A DNA stretch of 64,000 nucleotides, taken from Pectobacterium punjabense (GTDB lineage Bacteria; Pseudomonadota; Gammaproteobacteria; Enterobacterales; Enterobacteriaceae). How positions within the stretch are numbered: position 1 is the stretch's first letter; the number at the start of each line of letters is the position of its first letter. The DNA lies in contig NZ_CP038498.1 in assembly GCF_012427845.1 (NCBI RefSeq), forward strand, positions 3,038,001-3,102,000, given 5' to 3'. The notes beneath the pieces were generated by a model. That model saw nothing but the letters and a program-made list of their open reading frames with translations. It was not told the DNA's origin and made no database searches. Shown piece by piece: positions 34,861 through 42,916 of the stretch. The translations under genes were made by a program, and so were the position numbers.

Positions 34861-35778
34861 ATGCAACCTACATTATCCAACCAAAGCAGTCAGGCCTATT
34901 TGCAAGATCCGCGTAACAACGACGTACAGGTATATGTAAATGGAGAATTTGTTCATCGTGATAACGCGGTGGTATCGATCTTTGATTCCGGCTATGTGTG
35001 CGGCGACGGCGTATGGGAAGGTTTGCGCTTGGTTAACGGCCGCCTGATTGCGTTGGACGCCCATCTGGATCGCCTGTTCGAGGGTGCGGCGGCGATCCAA
35101 CTGGATATCGGCCATAGCCGGGACGCGCTGACCGATATTCTCTATAAAACATTGGCAGTCAATGGGATGACCGATGGCGCACATCTTCGCCTAATGATTA
35201 CCCGAGGGAAAAAGCAGACCCCGAATCAAGATCCTCGCTTTATTCTCGGCGGCGCAACCATCGTGTGCGTGGCAGAGTACAAGGTCGTCGATACGGCGGC
35301 GAAAAAACGCGGGCTGACGTTGTTTACTTCTACCTACCGCACCAGTACACCGGACGTCTTCGATCTGCGACTCAATTCGCACAGCCGCCTTAACCTTATT
35401 CAGGCACTGCTACAAGCGTTGCAGGCAGGAGCCGATGAAGCACTGATGCTGGACCCATACGGTTTTGTCGCCAGTTGCAACTCAACCAACTTTTTTATCG
35501 TCCGTCGCGGTGAACTGTGGACGTCATCGGGGCGTTACTGCTTTAACGGTATTACTCGCCAGACCCTTATCAATCTTGCTCACGCCAACGGACTCACGGT
35601 CAAGACTCAGGATTTTACGCTGGCAGAAGCGCTCACCGCCGATGAAGCCTTTGTGACTGGCACGCTGGCAGGCATCACCCCGGTAAAAGCGCTGGATGGC
35701 CACCTGTTTAGCGCCGAACATCGCCCGGTTACCGAACAACTCAGCCGCTGGTATGAGGCGTATCTACACGCGCAGTGA
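34861..35778 (+). CDS. Class IV aminotransferase-like protein lacking the usual Schiff-base lysine
   Basis: The 305-residue protein has the fold type IV markers VYVNGEFVHRDNAVVSIFDSGYVCGDGVWEGLR, DEALMLDPYGFVASCNSTNFF (CNSTN contacts the phosphate) and GITRQTL. Where branched-chain and D-amino-acid aminotransferases have a lysine a few residues before a conserved LN, this protein reads NSHSRLN (Arg176). There is no Lys between 149 and 248. It may therefore be inactive as a transaminase or use other chemistry. It is the last gene of the ABC run, 15 nt after the ATPase, with ribosome site CAGGGACAGC. Confidence 0.75.
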   Translation: MQPTLSNQSSQAYLQDPRNNDVQVYVNGEFVHRDNAVVSIFDSGYVCGDGVWEGLRLVNGRLIALDAHLDRLFEGAAAIQLDIGHSRDALTDILYKTLAVNGMTDGAHLRLMITRGKKQTPNQDPRFILGGATIVCVAEYKVVDTAAKKRGLTLFTSTYRTSTPDVFDLRLNSHSRLNLIQALLQALQAGADEALMLDPYGFVASCNSTNFFIVRRGELWTSSGRYCFNGITRQTLINLAHANGLTVKTQDFTLAEALTADEAFVTGTLAGITPVKALDGHLFSAEHRPVTEQLSRWYEAYLHAQ

Positions 35779-35848
35779 TTGAGACGTATCGTCATGATAG
35801 CCATGACGATGCCGCTAAAGTCAGTGCTGCATAAGGAATGTATTGGCT

Positions 35849-35894
35849 CAGACTTAATCTGACCGTGTTGTGTATTAGAATGCGATTAAGTCTG
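35849..35894. other. Inverted repeat between transporter and MORN-type gene
   Basis: CAGACTTAATC (35849-35859) and GATTAAGTCTG (35884-35894) are perfect 11-bp arms. They extend to GGCT...AGCC with a two-base bulge. There is no T-run, so it may be an operator or a weak terminator. Confidence 0.4.
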
Positions 35895-35986
35895 ATAGCC
35901 CACAACGAATTGATTCAACGAAATATTAACCGTTAGAAACATTTCATGTAACCTATGCGCTCTTTTTCAAAGGAGCAGGTCAGGGA

Positions 35987-38041
35987 ATGAAAGTCGTAAA
36001 GTTACTGTTTGGCATCCTACTACTGAATATGGTCATAGGGGTCAGTACGGCTATCGCCGCCCCGGATGACACCCCACCTCCTTTTTATGCAGGAAAAACG
36101 CTGGCACATCCGATCATTTCGGGCGCACGCGACAGCAGCGCCCTGCTGGTTTTCATTCAGGAAAACCAGGTGGTCAAAGGCTATTATTGCTTCTGTAGCG
36201 AAGAGGATCACAGTGTCGATCACCTTCCCCACCTGCTCGGTACCTTCCCCGATTCCACCATCGAGTCCGTGTTTTATGCCGACGTGGATAAGGCGGGTCA
36301 AATCACGCTGGTGTTAAGTAAAAGCCACGGCAAGTTCGCCCTGCGCAGTTGGCGTTACATTGAAGACGGCAGCTATATTCCGGTACTGAGTTTACAGCCG
36401 GTTCTGGACAAGCTGGTTCACGAGAATAAGGATCTCAATGCAACGTCGATAAAACGCGCCCTCGCCAAGCTTCCACCTTATGACTACAGCGCGCAGTACC
36501 CTACGTTCGATAATCACGATTTCGATAACATCGACTTTACTCAGGGCGACGTTGTCGGCTGGTATCTTGACGATGGCACACCGTCTCATGCTGCGAAACA
36601 GCCAGCAGACAACGTCTACGCCTATAAAAAAACCTTCGCGGAAAAAGACGGTTTATTTCTTACCGTAACCTTCCGTCGCGTGGAAGACAGCGCAACACCC
36701 GGATTTCGCGCGACAGCCATCAGTTGGCAAGCTGACCCAGCTAAATTCAGCGGCAGCGAGAATGGGCCTTATATCTATTACTCGCCGCAATATGGCTTAG
36801 TAAAAGGTTTTTTCCTACATGGCGTTCCTGACGGAAAATGGACCACCGTCGGCGAGAACTTCGCTAGTTCAGGTAGCTATATAGCGGGACAACAGCAAGG
36901 CCAGTGGATCATCAGCGATGAGCAAGAAACGGCAACGGGATTGATGAAAAACGGTGAGCGCGAAGGCCGTTGGGAGATAACCGACGGCGTGGGTGGCATA
37001 ACACCAGAGCTGAGTGGCTTCGATACTTACCTCAATGGCCAACGTCATGGCCCCAGCGAGCGCCGTCTGGCGGGCGTGCTGCGCTCGAAGGGCGATTATG
37101 TTGATGACCAACCTGAAAGCAGGTGGATCACCGAAAACGGCGAAGGCCCGTTTGTGAAAGGCGTGGCTAACGGGATGTGGAAGCTAAAGACGGCTGACGG
37201 CGAAATCCAGCAGGTCGAACTGATCGCTGGCATAAAGCAGGGAGAACTACGCTGGAGTGATAAGCAAGGTCGCCTGACACAACTCATTCATTATAAAGAT
37301 AATCTTCCTCACGGTGTGTATCAGAAGTTTAACGCGGCCGGAAAAATGGTTTATCAGGCTGACTATGTCATGGGCAAACTGGAGGGTCGTGAAATTGAAT
37401 ATTATGACGATGGCACCACTCTGCGCGCCGATCGTGGTTACCGCAATGGCGAACTCGACGGCCTGTATCGCTATAATTTCCCTGACGGAAAACCGCAGTC
37501 CATATCGACCTACGATCGCGGTGATGAAGTTGGGCTAATGCAGGAATTCACCGCTGCTGGTGTCAAAATTACCGAGCGTAATTACTGCCCTCTGTCGATG
37601 AGCGGTCGCGGCTACTGCGGCAAACAGCAAACTTTCAACCCTGACGGCACGCCGCTCACCGAAGCCGATTATCTGTTTAATCACCAGCAAACCAATAATA
37701 CCTGGTATGCCAACGGCCAACGTCAGGATGAAACGCGTATCGGCACCGATGACAGCTACACCCAAATCAGCTATTACCCTAACGGCCAGATGCAATGCAT
37801 TAGCCGCGCGCAGGGTTTCAAACCGTTGGTGGTCGATGGTAAAGAGTACAAAGATTATCAGGGCGCGCTGCGCCAGGGCGAAAGCGCCTGTTATTACCCC
37901 GATGGCAAAGTCAAAAGCAGCGGAATCTGGAAAGATGGCAGGCTGACCGCAAAATGTGAAACCCGTTTTGATGAGAATGGAAAACAGACCGCCCCTGGTC
38001 CTAACGGCTGTGTGATTCCGAAATGGGAATATGAGCGCTGA
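35987..38041 (+). CDS. Secreted MORN-variant repeat protein (YwqK-like)
   Basis: The 684-residue protein has a signal peptide (hydrophobic 6-22, cleavage after AIAA). The C-terminal two thirds consist of about ten copies of the 20-25-residue MORN-variant repeat (for example NLPHGVYQKFNAAGK, KLEGREIEYYDDG, ELDGLYRYNFPDGK). The N-terminal 230 residues are not recognised. Repeats of this kind occur in secreted or surface proteins and in immunity-like proteins. It is expected in the periplasm. ATG 35987 is preceded by AAAGGAGCAGG. It is followed after 19 nt by an SMR pump gene. Confidence 0.75.
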   Translation: MKVVKLLFGILLLNMVIGVSTAIAAPDDTPPPFYAGKTLAHPIISGARDSSALLVFIQENQVVKGYYCFCSEEDHSVDHLPHLLGTFPDSTIESVFYADVDKAGQITLVLSKSHGKFALRSWRYIEDGSYIPVLSLQPVLDKLVHENKDLNATSIKRALAKLPPYDYSAQYPTFDNHDFDNIDFTQGDVVGWYLDDGTPSHAAKQPADNVYAYKKTFAEKDGLFLTVTFRRVEDSATPGFRATAISWQADPAKFSGSENGPYIYYSPQYGLVKGFFLHGVPDGKWTTVGENFASSGSYIAGQQQGQWIISDEQETATGLMKNGEREGRWEITDGVGGITPELSGFDTYLNGQRHGPSERRLAGVLRSKGDYVDDQPESRWITENGEGPFVKGVANGMWKLKTADGEIQQVELIAGIKQGELRWSDKQGRLTQLIHYKDNLPHGVYQKFNAAGKMVYQADYVMGKLEGREIEYYDDGTTLRADRGYRNGELDGLYRYNFPDGKPQSISTYDRGDEVGLMQEFTAAGVKITERNYCPLSMSGRGYCGKQQTFNPDGTPLTEADYLFNHQQTNNTWYANGQRQDETRIGTDDSYTQISYYPNGQMQCISRAQGFKPLVVDGKEYKDYQGALRQGESACYYPDGKVKSSGIWKDGRLTAKCETRFDENGKQTAPGPNGCVIPKWEYER

Positions 38042-38060
38042 TCTTTATGGATAAACGGCT

Positions 38061-38393
38061 ATGAACACCTATATTCTTCTTGGCTTGGCCATCGTTGCTG
38101 AAGTGATTGGTACAACGATGATGAAATACTCTGAAGGGTTTAGCCGCTTATGGCCCTCCGTGGGGACAATCTCTTGCTACGCCGCCGCGTTCTATCTGCT
38201 TGCGCAGACACTGGCACACATTCCTACCGGGGTAGCGTATGCCATCTGGTCAGGTGCGGGAATTGTGCTGATCAGTTTGCTCGGCTGGTTGGTCAGCGGA
38301 CAGAAGCTGGATCTGCCGGCCATACTGGGGATGGTGCTGATTTGCGCAGGTGTGCTGGTGATTAATATCTTTTCGAAAGTGGCACCGCATTGA
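38061..38393 (+). CDS. Small multidrug resistance (SMR) transporter, EmrE/QacE type
   Basis: The 110-residue protein has four hydrophobic spans. Glu14 lies in IVAEVIGTTMMKYSEGF, the position that binds substrate and protons in EmrE. TM3 carries GVAYAIWSGAG, the family signature. It is full length, so probably a functional antiporter for cationic compounds or guanidinium-like metabolites. It lies just after the MORN-type gene and could be read from the same promoter. Confidence 0.92.
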   Translation: MNTYILLGLAIVAEVIGTTMMKYSEGFSRLWPSVGTISCYAAAFYLLAQTLAHIPTGVAYAIWSGAGIVLISLLGWLVSGQKLDLPAILGMVLICAGVLVINIFSKVAPH

Positions 38394-38975
38394 GTGAAGT
38401 TATGTGGTAGTTCAGAGGTATTGTTCAGCAGCCTCTCAGATTTAAGATCCCGCTAGGGATTGTGTGGACTGAGTGAAAGAAAACCTTTTGTTGGGAAAAA
38501 TGATGATGCATACCCTAAATAATTCGAGTTGCGTGAAGGCGGCAACCGAGCGAATCCCCAGGAGCTTACACAAGTAAGTGACTGAGGTGAGTAAGGGCGG
38601 CCAACGCACAAGCAGCTTGAAGTATGACGGGTATATACATCTATCGATAGGAATAGAGTTATGCGTTCTACTTATTGTGCGATCAATTAATTGAGTTCAC
38701 CTCTCATCAACATTGTGGCTGATTGGCTATTATTCTGAAAATACAGGATTACATTTGAGACACAGGCCAAAAATGTTAAATCGCGACGCGTGATATTATG
38801 TTTGACATTAGCGGAGAATATCTTACGACACTCTCCGCTAATTTTAACACGAACGGAGTTAGACACCCTTCTTGACCACCTTGCCAAAGCATACCGAAAT
38901 AGGGTTATGGTTTATTAGCGCTGATTTATGGGGATCTCTCAGCGCCAAGGCGGGTCTTTAACGACATAACGTTAA
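38394..38975. other. Intergenic region with a family repeat and possible insertion-element remnant
   Basis: No intact gene is seen. The region holds a 126-nt palindromic repeat (38510-38635) and, on the minus strand at 38687-38887, a 66-codon frame without known domain. The 13-mer GGGGATCTCTCAG (38930-38942) equals the outer end of IS10. The last two items may be the remains of an IS4-family element. Confidence 0.4.
38510..38635. repeat. Palindromic intergenic repeat, copy 1
   Basis: The element begins ATACCCTAAATAATTCGAGTT and ends with AGCTTGAAGTATGACGGGTAT; the ends are imperfect inverted repeats. The middle contains two diverged arms (GGCGGC.. and ..GGGCGGCC). A shorter-matching copy lies at 56181-56306. 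Elements with these ends are widespread in Pectobacterium and Dickeya intergenic regions. Confidence 0.75.
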
Positions 38976-39185
38976 TTATTTCTTAGGGACAAGTCTTGCA
39001 ATTATATAAACATCGTTTTTAGAACGAACACTTATAATTTTATAACCTGAACCTAATTTTTCAGCTTTTGTGCATATGATATTTTCCGCTTCATCAAGGG
39101 TTGAAGCTGTAGCAGTAATACTTTCTGCGAAAACCGAAAAAGGCAACATTAGGATGACAGTAAAAGTCAGAACTAACTTTTTCAT
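38976..39185 (-). CDS. Small periplasmic DUF1471 (BhsA/McbA/YdgH-like) protein
   Basis: The 69-residue protein has a clear signal peptide (MKKLVLTFTVILMLPFSVFA, cleavage near residue 20). The mature 49 residues have the DUF1471 pattern ITATASTLDEAENIICTKAEKLGSGYKIISV. Relatives are envelope stress and biofilm proteins of enterobacteria. ATG 39185 follows AGAGATAATATGT. It lies 45 nt downstream of the SDR gene on the same strand. Confidence 0.65.
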   Translation of the reverse strand: MKKLVLTFTVILMLPFSVFAESITATASTLDEAENIICTKAEKLGSGYKIISVRSKNDVYIIARLVPKK

Positions 39186-39230
39186 ACATATTATCTCTTT
39201 AATTAAATTTCATCACGCAAAGGCGAAGTA

Positions 39231-39839
39231 TTATGCGTCTACAAACAGAACTTGTCCGGTAATGAAGCCATCAACGGAGCGTTCAAAAGCTTTACCAACA
39301 AGCGCACTCGGAACCGGCTGGAAACCAGGCATCATTTCGCCGTAAACATCCCATGCTTCCTCAAGTACGGTCGGGTTCACTACGTTAATACGCACACCGC
39401 GTGGTAGTTCATGAGCTACGCATTTTACGAACGTATCAATTGCACCACTGGTAGTGGCATCAGCGATAGCCATCGGGATCGGCTTAACATTCAGGATGCC
39501 AGAAATCAGTGTAAAGGAGCCTTTGTCATTAATGTAATCCAGACCAACTTTAACCAGATTAATCTGCCCCATCATTTTACTCTGGATAGTGGTTTCCCAT
39601 TGTTCTTCGGTCATGTCGGTAAAGTCGGCATATTCGCAGTAACCAACAGTGTTCACCACGGCATCAAACTTACCGATTTTTTCAAACAAGGCTTTTAGGG
39701 ATACGGTACTGGTAATATCCACCTGGTGATCACAACCTTCACCAGAACGGCTGGCCGTAATCACTTCGTGGTTTTTAAGACCGCTCAATGCTGCCTGGCC
39801 CATTTTGCCTTGTGCACCAATCAGGATAACTTTTTTCAT
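39231..39839 (-). CDS. SDR-family protein without the YxxxK catalytic pair
   Basis: The protein has 202 residues from the ATG at 39839; a GTG at 39848 is an alternative. It has the Rossmann motif GAQGKMG and VNTVGY. Where a classical SDR has YxxxK it reads ADATTSGAIDTF, so the usual catalytic Tyr and Lys are absent, although a Ser (LISGIL) remains. A known group of short SDRs has this degenerate site. It is divergent from a LysR gene that may control it. It could be a reductase using other residues or a nucleotide-binding regulator. Confidence 0.72.
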   Translation of the reverse strand: MKKVILIGAQGKMGQAALSGLKNHEVITASRSGEGCDHQVDITSTVSLKALFEKIGKFDAVVNTVGYCEYADFTDMTEEQWETTIQSKMMGQINLVKVGLDYINDKGSFTLISGILNVKPIPMAIADATTSGAIDTFVKCVAHELPRGVRINVVNPTVLEEAWDVYGEMMPGFQPVPSALVGKAFERSVDGFITGQVLFVDA

Positions 39840-39893
39840 TGCGTTCACTCTTCAAGGGTTGTTGGAAACGAGTGAAATCTTATGACCCAAGTG

Positions 39894-39922
39894 ATACAAT
39901 GTATATATGTTATCAATTGTAT
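39894..39922. promoter_or_regulatory. Candidate LysR operator
   Basis: ATACAAT (39894-39900) and ATTGTAT (39916-39922) form a perfect dyad with a 15-nt spacer between the divergent SDR and LysR genes, 14 bp before the LysR start. Confidence 0.5.
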
Positions 39923-39935
39923 GAGATACAACTAA

Positions 39936-40862
39936 ATGATTGATGGTCTCGATATCAAGCACATGCGAATGTTCATGTTGTTGACGCAGGAGAAAAACGT
40001 TTCAAAAGTCGCGCTGAAAACAGATATGTCCCAACAGGCGGTGAGCGCATATTTAAAACGGCTACGGAGCTTCTTCCCGGTTGAGATTTTCTTACGCAAA
40101 AACGCGGGCTTACAGCCTACTGATTACGCTATAGATTTGGCTGATAAGATTGGAGATATTCTTCATGCGTTTGACAGTATTTCAGGTGAAGTGGAATTCC
40201 TCCCACAAAACTATAACAAAGCTATTAATATCATGGCGAATGAATATGCCCAGCTAACTATACTGCCAGCCTGGTTCCAATCCCTTCGCATGGAGGTTCC
40301 GAACCTCCATTTTGAAGTCAGTGACTTCAATTCAAAGAATCATGCTAATGCTCTAGCTGGCGGTGATGTTGATATGGTCATTGGTTTTTCCGATCATATT
40401 GATGATGGACTGATACAAAAGAAATTACTCACAGAACATTACAGTTGCGTCGTTCGGCAGTCTTCCTTGCTTAATAAACCCAACGATATTAGCTCGCTAC
40501 CCGCTGTCAGATTTTCGACAGGGCCAGGTAATATTGAAGACATTGTGGACAAATGCTTTGAAGAGGCTGGTATCGGAAATAATATCCTCGCAACATTACC
40601 TTGTTACACGACATTGCCCGCATTTATGGCGATTAATGATGTGGTGGCCTTTATACCTTCTGCAATTGCTAAAAATCCAATATTCAGAATCATTCCCCAT
40701 GGAAATAATCCTGAAAAATTCGATATATCATGTTCATGGCATAGAAAGAGCCAAGGGAATCCGTTAAGAAAGTGGCTTACTCAAAAACTTGAAGTCCACC
40801 TTAAAAAAATTTCCAGTCAACAGGAAGGCATATCGATTAAATATCTTTCTGCTGATTCGTAA
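39936..40862 (+). CDS. LysR-type transcriptional regulator
   Basis: The 308-residue protein has an N-terminal winged helix (DIKHMRMFMLLTQEKNVSKVALKTDMSQQAVSAYLKRL, quoted in part), followed by the two-lobed effector domain. It is divergent from the degenerate SDR gene with a dyad between them. Local base composition is more AT-rich than the neighbours to either side, which suggests that the SDR/LysR pair arrived together. The effector is unknown. Confidence 0.85.
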   Translation: MIDGLDIKHMRMFMLLTQEKNVSKVALKTDMSQQAVSAYLKRLRSFFPVEIFLRKNAGLQPTDYAIDLADKIGDILHAFDSISGEVEFLPQNYNKAINIMANEYAQLTILPAWFQSLRMEVPNLHFEVSDFNSKNHANALAGGDVDMVIGFSDHIDDGLIQKKLLTEHYSCVVRQSSLLNKPNDISSLPAVRFSTGPGNIEDIVDKCFEEAGIGNNILATLPCYTTLPAFMAINDVVAFIPSAIAKNPIFRIIPHGNNPEKFDISCSWHRKSQGNPLRKWLTQKLEVHLKKISSQQEGISIKYLSADS

Positions 40863-40955
40863 ACCGATGGTGATAGACCCACCTAATGTGGGCCCGGCAC
40901 GAAGCGAGGTTCTAGTTTTCAAACTGTTCCGACTGAATCCGCAACAAACAAAGTG

Positions 40956-40985
40956 CTGAGGGTGCCAACGATTGGGCACCCTCAG
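40956..40985. terminator. Bidirectional hairpin between converging genes
   Basis: CTGAGGGTGCC (40956-40966) pairs with GGCACCCTCAG (40975-40985), an 11-bp perfect stem. It lies between the LysR stop and the old-yellow-enzyme stop; the minus-strand side continues into CACTTTGTTTG. Confidence 0.65.
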
Positions 40986-41024
40986 TCGGACATACATCAA
41001 TGTCACAAAGATACTGATCGGTGA

Positions 41025-42113
41025 TTAATAACGTTCCAGCCAGTGAGCGTACGGCGTTGGCAGCGTCCACGAGGCGCGTTCAATGCCCAGTTCGCGTGCG
41101 GCCTGATAGCTCCAGTGCGGGTTCGCCAAATGCGCTTTTCCTACCATCACCAGATCCAACTGCCCCGATGCCACCGCGTGTTCAGCCAGTTCCGGCGTCC
41201 CGAAGCCCCAGGCAGAGGACACAGGAAGATCGGCCTGCTCACGCACCTGTTGAGCAATCGGTCCCATAAAGGCCGGAGCCCACGGAATAGTCGCTTCCGG
41301 CGTAGAGAAACCGATGCTGACGCTCAGCATATCCAACCCAGCAGCTTTGAAACGGCGCGTCAGTTCGATGGATTCTTGCAGCGTTTCTTCATCACGGCCG
41401 TCAAATTCAATCACGCCGAAACGGGCGGTCAGCGGCAGATGCTGTGGCCAAACGTCGCGAACGGCAGCCAGCGTTTCCAGCAGGAAACGGCTACGGTTGC
41501 CAAAACTGCCGCCGTACCGATCGTCACGTTTGTTAGAGTGAACAGAGAAGAAACTCTGTGCCAGATAGCCGTGAGCAAAGTGCAGCTCCAGCCATTCAAA
41601 CCCAGCATCCAGCGCACGGCGAGCGGCAGCGACAAAGTCATCACGAACGCGAGCGATATCTTCCAGCGTCATTTCCTGCGGCTGCTTGGGCAAATTCGCA
41701 CCGAAAGGCACTGCGGAAGGGGCAATCGTCTGCCAACCGCGCGAATCACCCACGGGGATATGGTCATCACCTTCCCAAGGTACGTTGGCACTGGCTTTAC
41801 GTCCGGCGTGCGCAATCTGAATACCCGGTACAGAGCCTGCATCTTTAATGGATTTGGCGACTTTGGCAAACGCTTGTGCCTGCTCATCATTCCAAATTCC
41901 AGTGCAGCGCGGGGAAATACGGCCTTCGGGAGCCACCGCCGTCGCTTCCACGATAACCAACCCCGCTCCACCGCGTGCCAGCGAGGCATAATGCACCTGA
42001 TGCCATTCGTTGATCAGGCCATCGTCCGCGGAATAGGTACACATGGGTGGAACGGCAATGCGGTTGCGTAGCGTGATGTCTTTCAGTTTGAAGGGTTGAA
42101 ACAGTGCGGACAT
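41025..42113 (-). CDS. Old yellow enzyme, XenA/YqjM-type NADPH:flavin oxidoreductase
   Basis: The 362-residue TIM barrel has VPPMCTYS with Cys25 and Tyr27, as in XenA/YqjM, and the histidine pair in ELHFAHGYLAQSF. HSNKRDDRYGGSF and the C-terminal SAWGFGTPELAE and LVMVGKAHL phosphate-binding strands complete the FMN site. The enzyme reduces activated C=C bonds of enones, nitroesters and similar electrophiles. It is divergent from an ArsR gene whose putative operator lies between them. Confidence 0.9.
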   Translation of the reverse strand: MSALFQPFKLKDITLRNRIAVPPMCTYSADDGLINEWHQVHYASLARGGAGLVIVEATAVAPEGRISPRCTGIWNDEQAQAFAKVAKSIKDAGSVPGIQIAHAGRKASANVPWEGDDHIPVGDSRGWQTIAPSAVPFGANLPKQPQEMTLEDIARVRDDFVAAARRALDAGFEWLELHFAHGYLAQSFFSVHSNKRDDRYGGSFGNRSRFLLETLAAVRDVWPQHLPLTARFGVIEFDGRDEETLQESIELTRRFKAAGLDMLSVSIGFSTPEATIPWAPAFMGPIAQQVREQADLPVSSAWGFGTPELAEHAVASGQLDLVMVGKAHLANPHWSYQAARELGIERASWTLPTPYAHWLERY

Positions 42114-42138
42114 AACATTTCCTACCTTGTCTGGTTAC

Positions 42139-42162
42139 TTCGATATTTCGATATTAATCGAA
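42139..42162. promoter_or_regulatory. Candidate ArsR operator between xenA-like and arsR-like genes
   Basis: TTCGAT (42139-42144) and ATCGAA (42157-42162) are dyad arms. A further TTCGATAT copy sits inside, giving a tandem and inverted TCGAT array in the 87-bp divergent promoter. Confidence 0.5.
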
Positions 42163-42200
42163 CAATGGATTTTAGACAACCCTACCGCTATAATTCACCC

Positions 42201-42506
42201 ATGAGACCTTTTAAGCACCCCTCTCCTGAAGAATTTACTCTTGAGCGCGTCCTGTATGCCTTGAGCGATCCGTTGCGTCTGGCGATTGTGCGCTGTTTAT
42301 CCGTACAAGAAGAGGCGACGTGTAGCGAACTCGATGGCGGTCGCCCAAAATCCAGCGTGTCACACCATTTTCGCGTGTTACGCGATTCAGGCCTGCTGCA
42401 TACCAGCAACAGCGGCACCACACACATCAACCGACTGCGCCGCAGCGAAATGCAACAGCGCTTCCCCGGCCTGCTCGACGCCATTCTGTCTCAACCTATA
42501 GAGTAA
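42201..42506 (+). CDS. ArsR-type winged-helix repressor
   Basis: The 101-residue protein has the ArsR fold: LERVLYALSDPLRLAIVRCL, ATCSELDGGRPKSSVSHHFRVLRDSGLLH (recognition helix in the SSVSHHFRVLR part) and a short wing. No metal-binding CxC is seen; a single Cys near residue 34 and one near 44 could sense oxidation or electrophiles. That would fit the adjacent old yellow enzyme. ATG 42201 was chosen by family length; an in-frame ATG lies at 42165, and neither has a ribosome site. Confidence 0.82.
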   Translation: MRPFKHPSPEEFTLERVLYALSDPLRLAIVRCLSVQEEATCSELDGGRPKSSVSHHFRVLRDSGLLHTSNSGTTHINRLRRSEMQQRFPGLLDAILSQPIE

Positions 42507-42640
42507 ATTCTTTCCGTTACTCCACATTTTCTGCTATTCCAAAATTGATGCTTTGCTTTGCATTTCTATGAATATAGCGGCCGCCACTTTTCCATTATTC
42601 TGATGCTGATACGGGTTTTACAAGGCAGGATCAGAATCGG

Positions 42641-42738
42641 ATGGATTACTACATTGGCATTGATATCGGGACCTCCAAGGTCAAATCGGTGTTATTCGAT
42701 GCCGATTTCAACGAGCTTCAGATTGCGTCAGCCAACAC
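42641..42738 (+). pseudogene. 5' fragment of an FGGY-type sugar kinase gene
   Basis: The frame starts MDYYIGIDIGTSKVKSVLFDADFNE, the N-terminal phosphate-binding strand of xylulokinase-type FGGY kinases. After about 32 residues the kinase sequence stops and the reading runs antisense into an ABC ATPase gene fragment. About 93% of the kinase is missing. The end coordinate is approximate because both genes can claim a few shared bases at the junction. Confidence 0.75.
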
Positions 42739-42912
42739 TTTGATTAAAGTCGATTTTCCAGCACCGTTTTCCCCGATCAGGCCAAGAATTTCTCCTGGCC
42801 GAACCGTTAGCGATACGTTATCCAGTGCGGAGATTCCTGCAAACTGCTTGCTGATGTGCGTCATTGCCAGACCGCCGCCGGATGGCGGCGGAGTAGAATC
42901 ATATCCCGCCAT
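42730..42912 (-). pseudogene. 5' fragment of a sugar ABC transporter ATPase gene
   Basis: From the ATG at 42912 the frame reads through [22 protein letters not shown] and [17 protein letters not shown], the start of an RbsA/XylG-type ATPase through Walker A. It then ends abruptly at the kinase fragment. Signature and Walker B motifs and the second ATPase half are lost. It begins four bases after the binding-protein stop, so it was once the second gene of a sugar-uptake operon. Confidence 0.82.
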
Positions 42913-42916
42913 AGAC

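Noticed and set aside
38510..38635. Reading the palindromic repeats as CRISPR or as a tRNA-like element
   Set aside because: They are single copies with inverted ends, without regularly spaced direct repeats or a cloverleaf.
41043..42071. Long plus-strand open frame opposite the old yellow enzyme gene
   Set aside because: The reverse strand encodes a complete XenA-type protein with all active-site residues; this frame has no recognisable domain.
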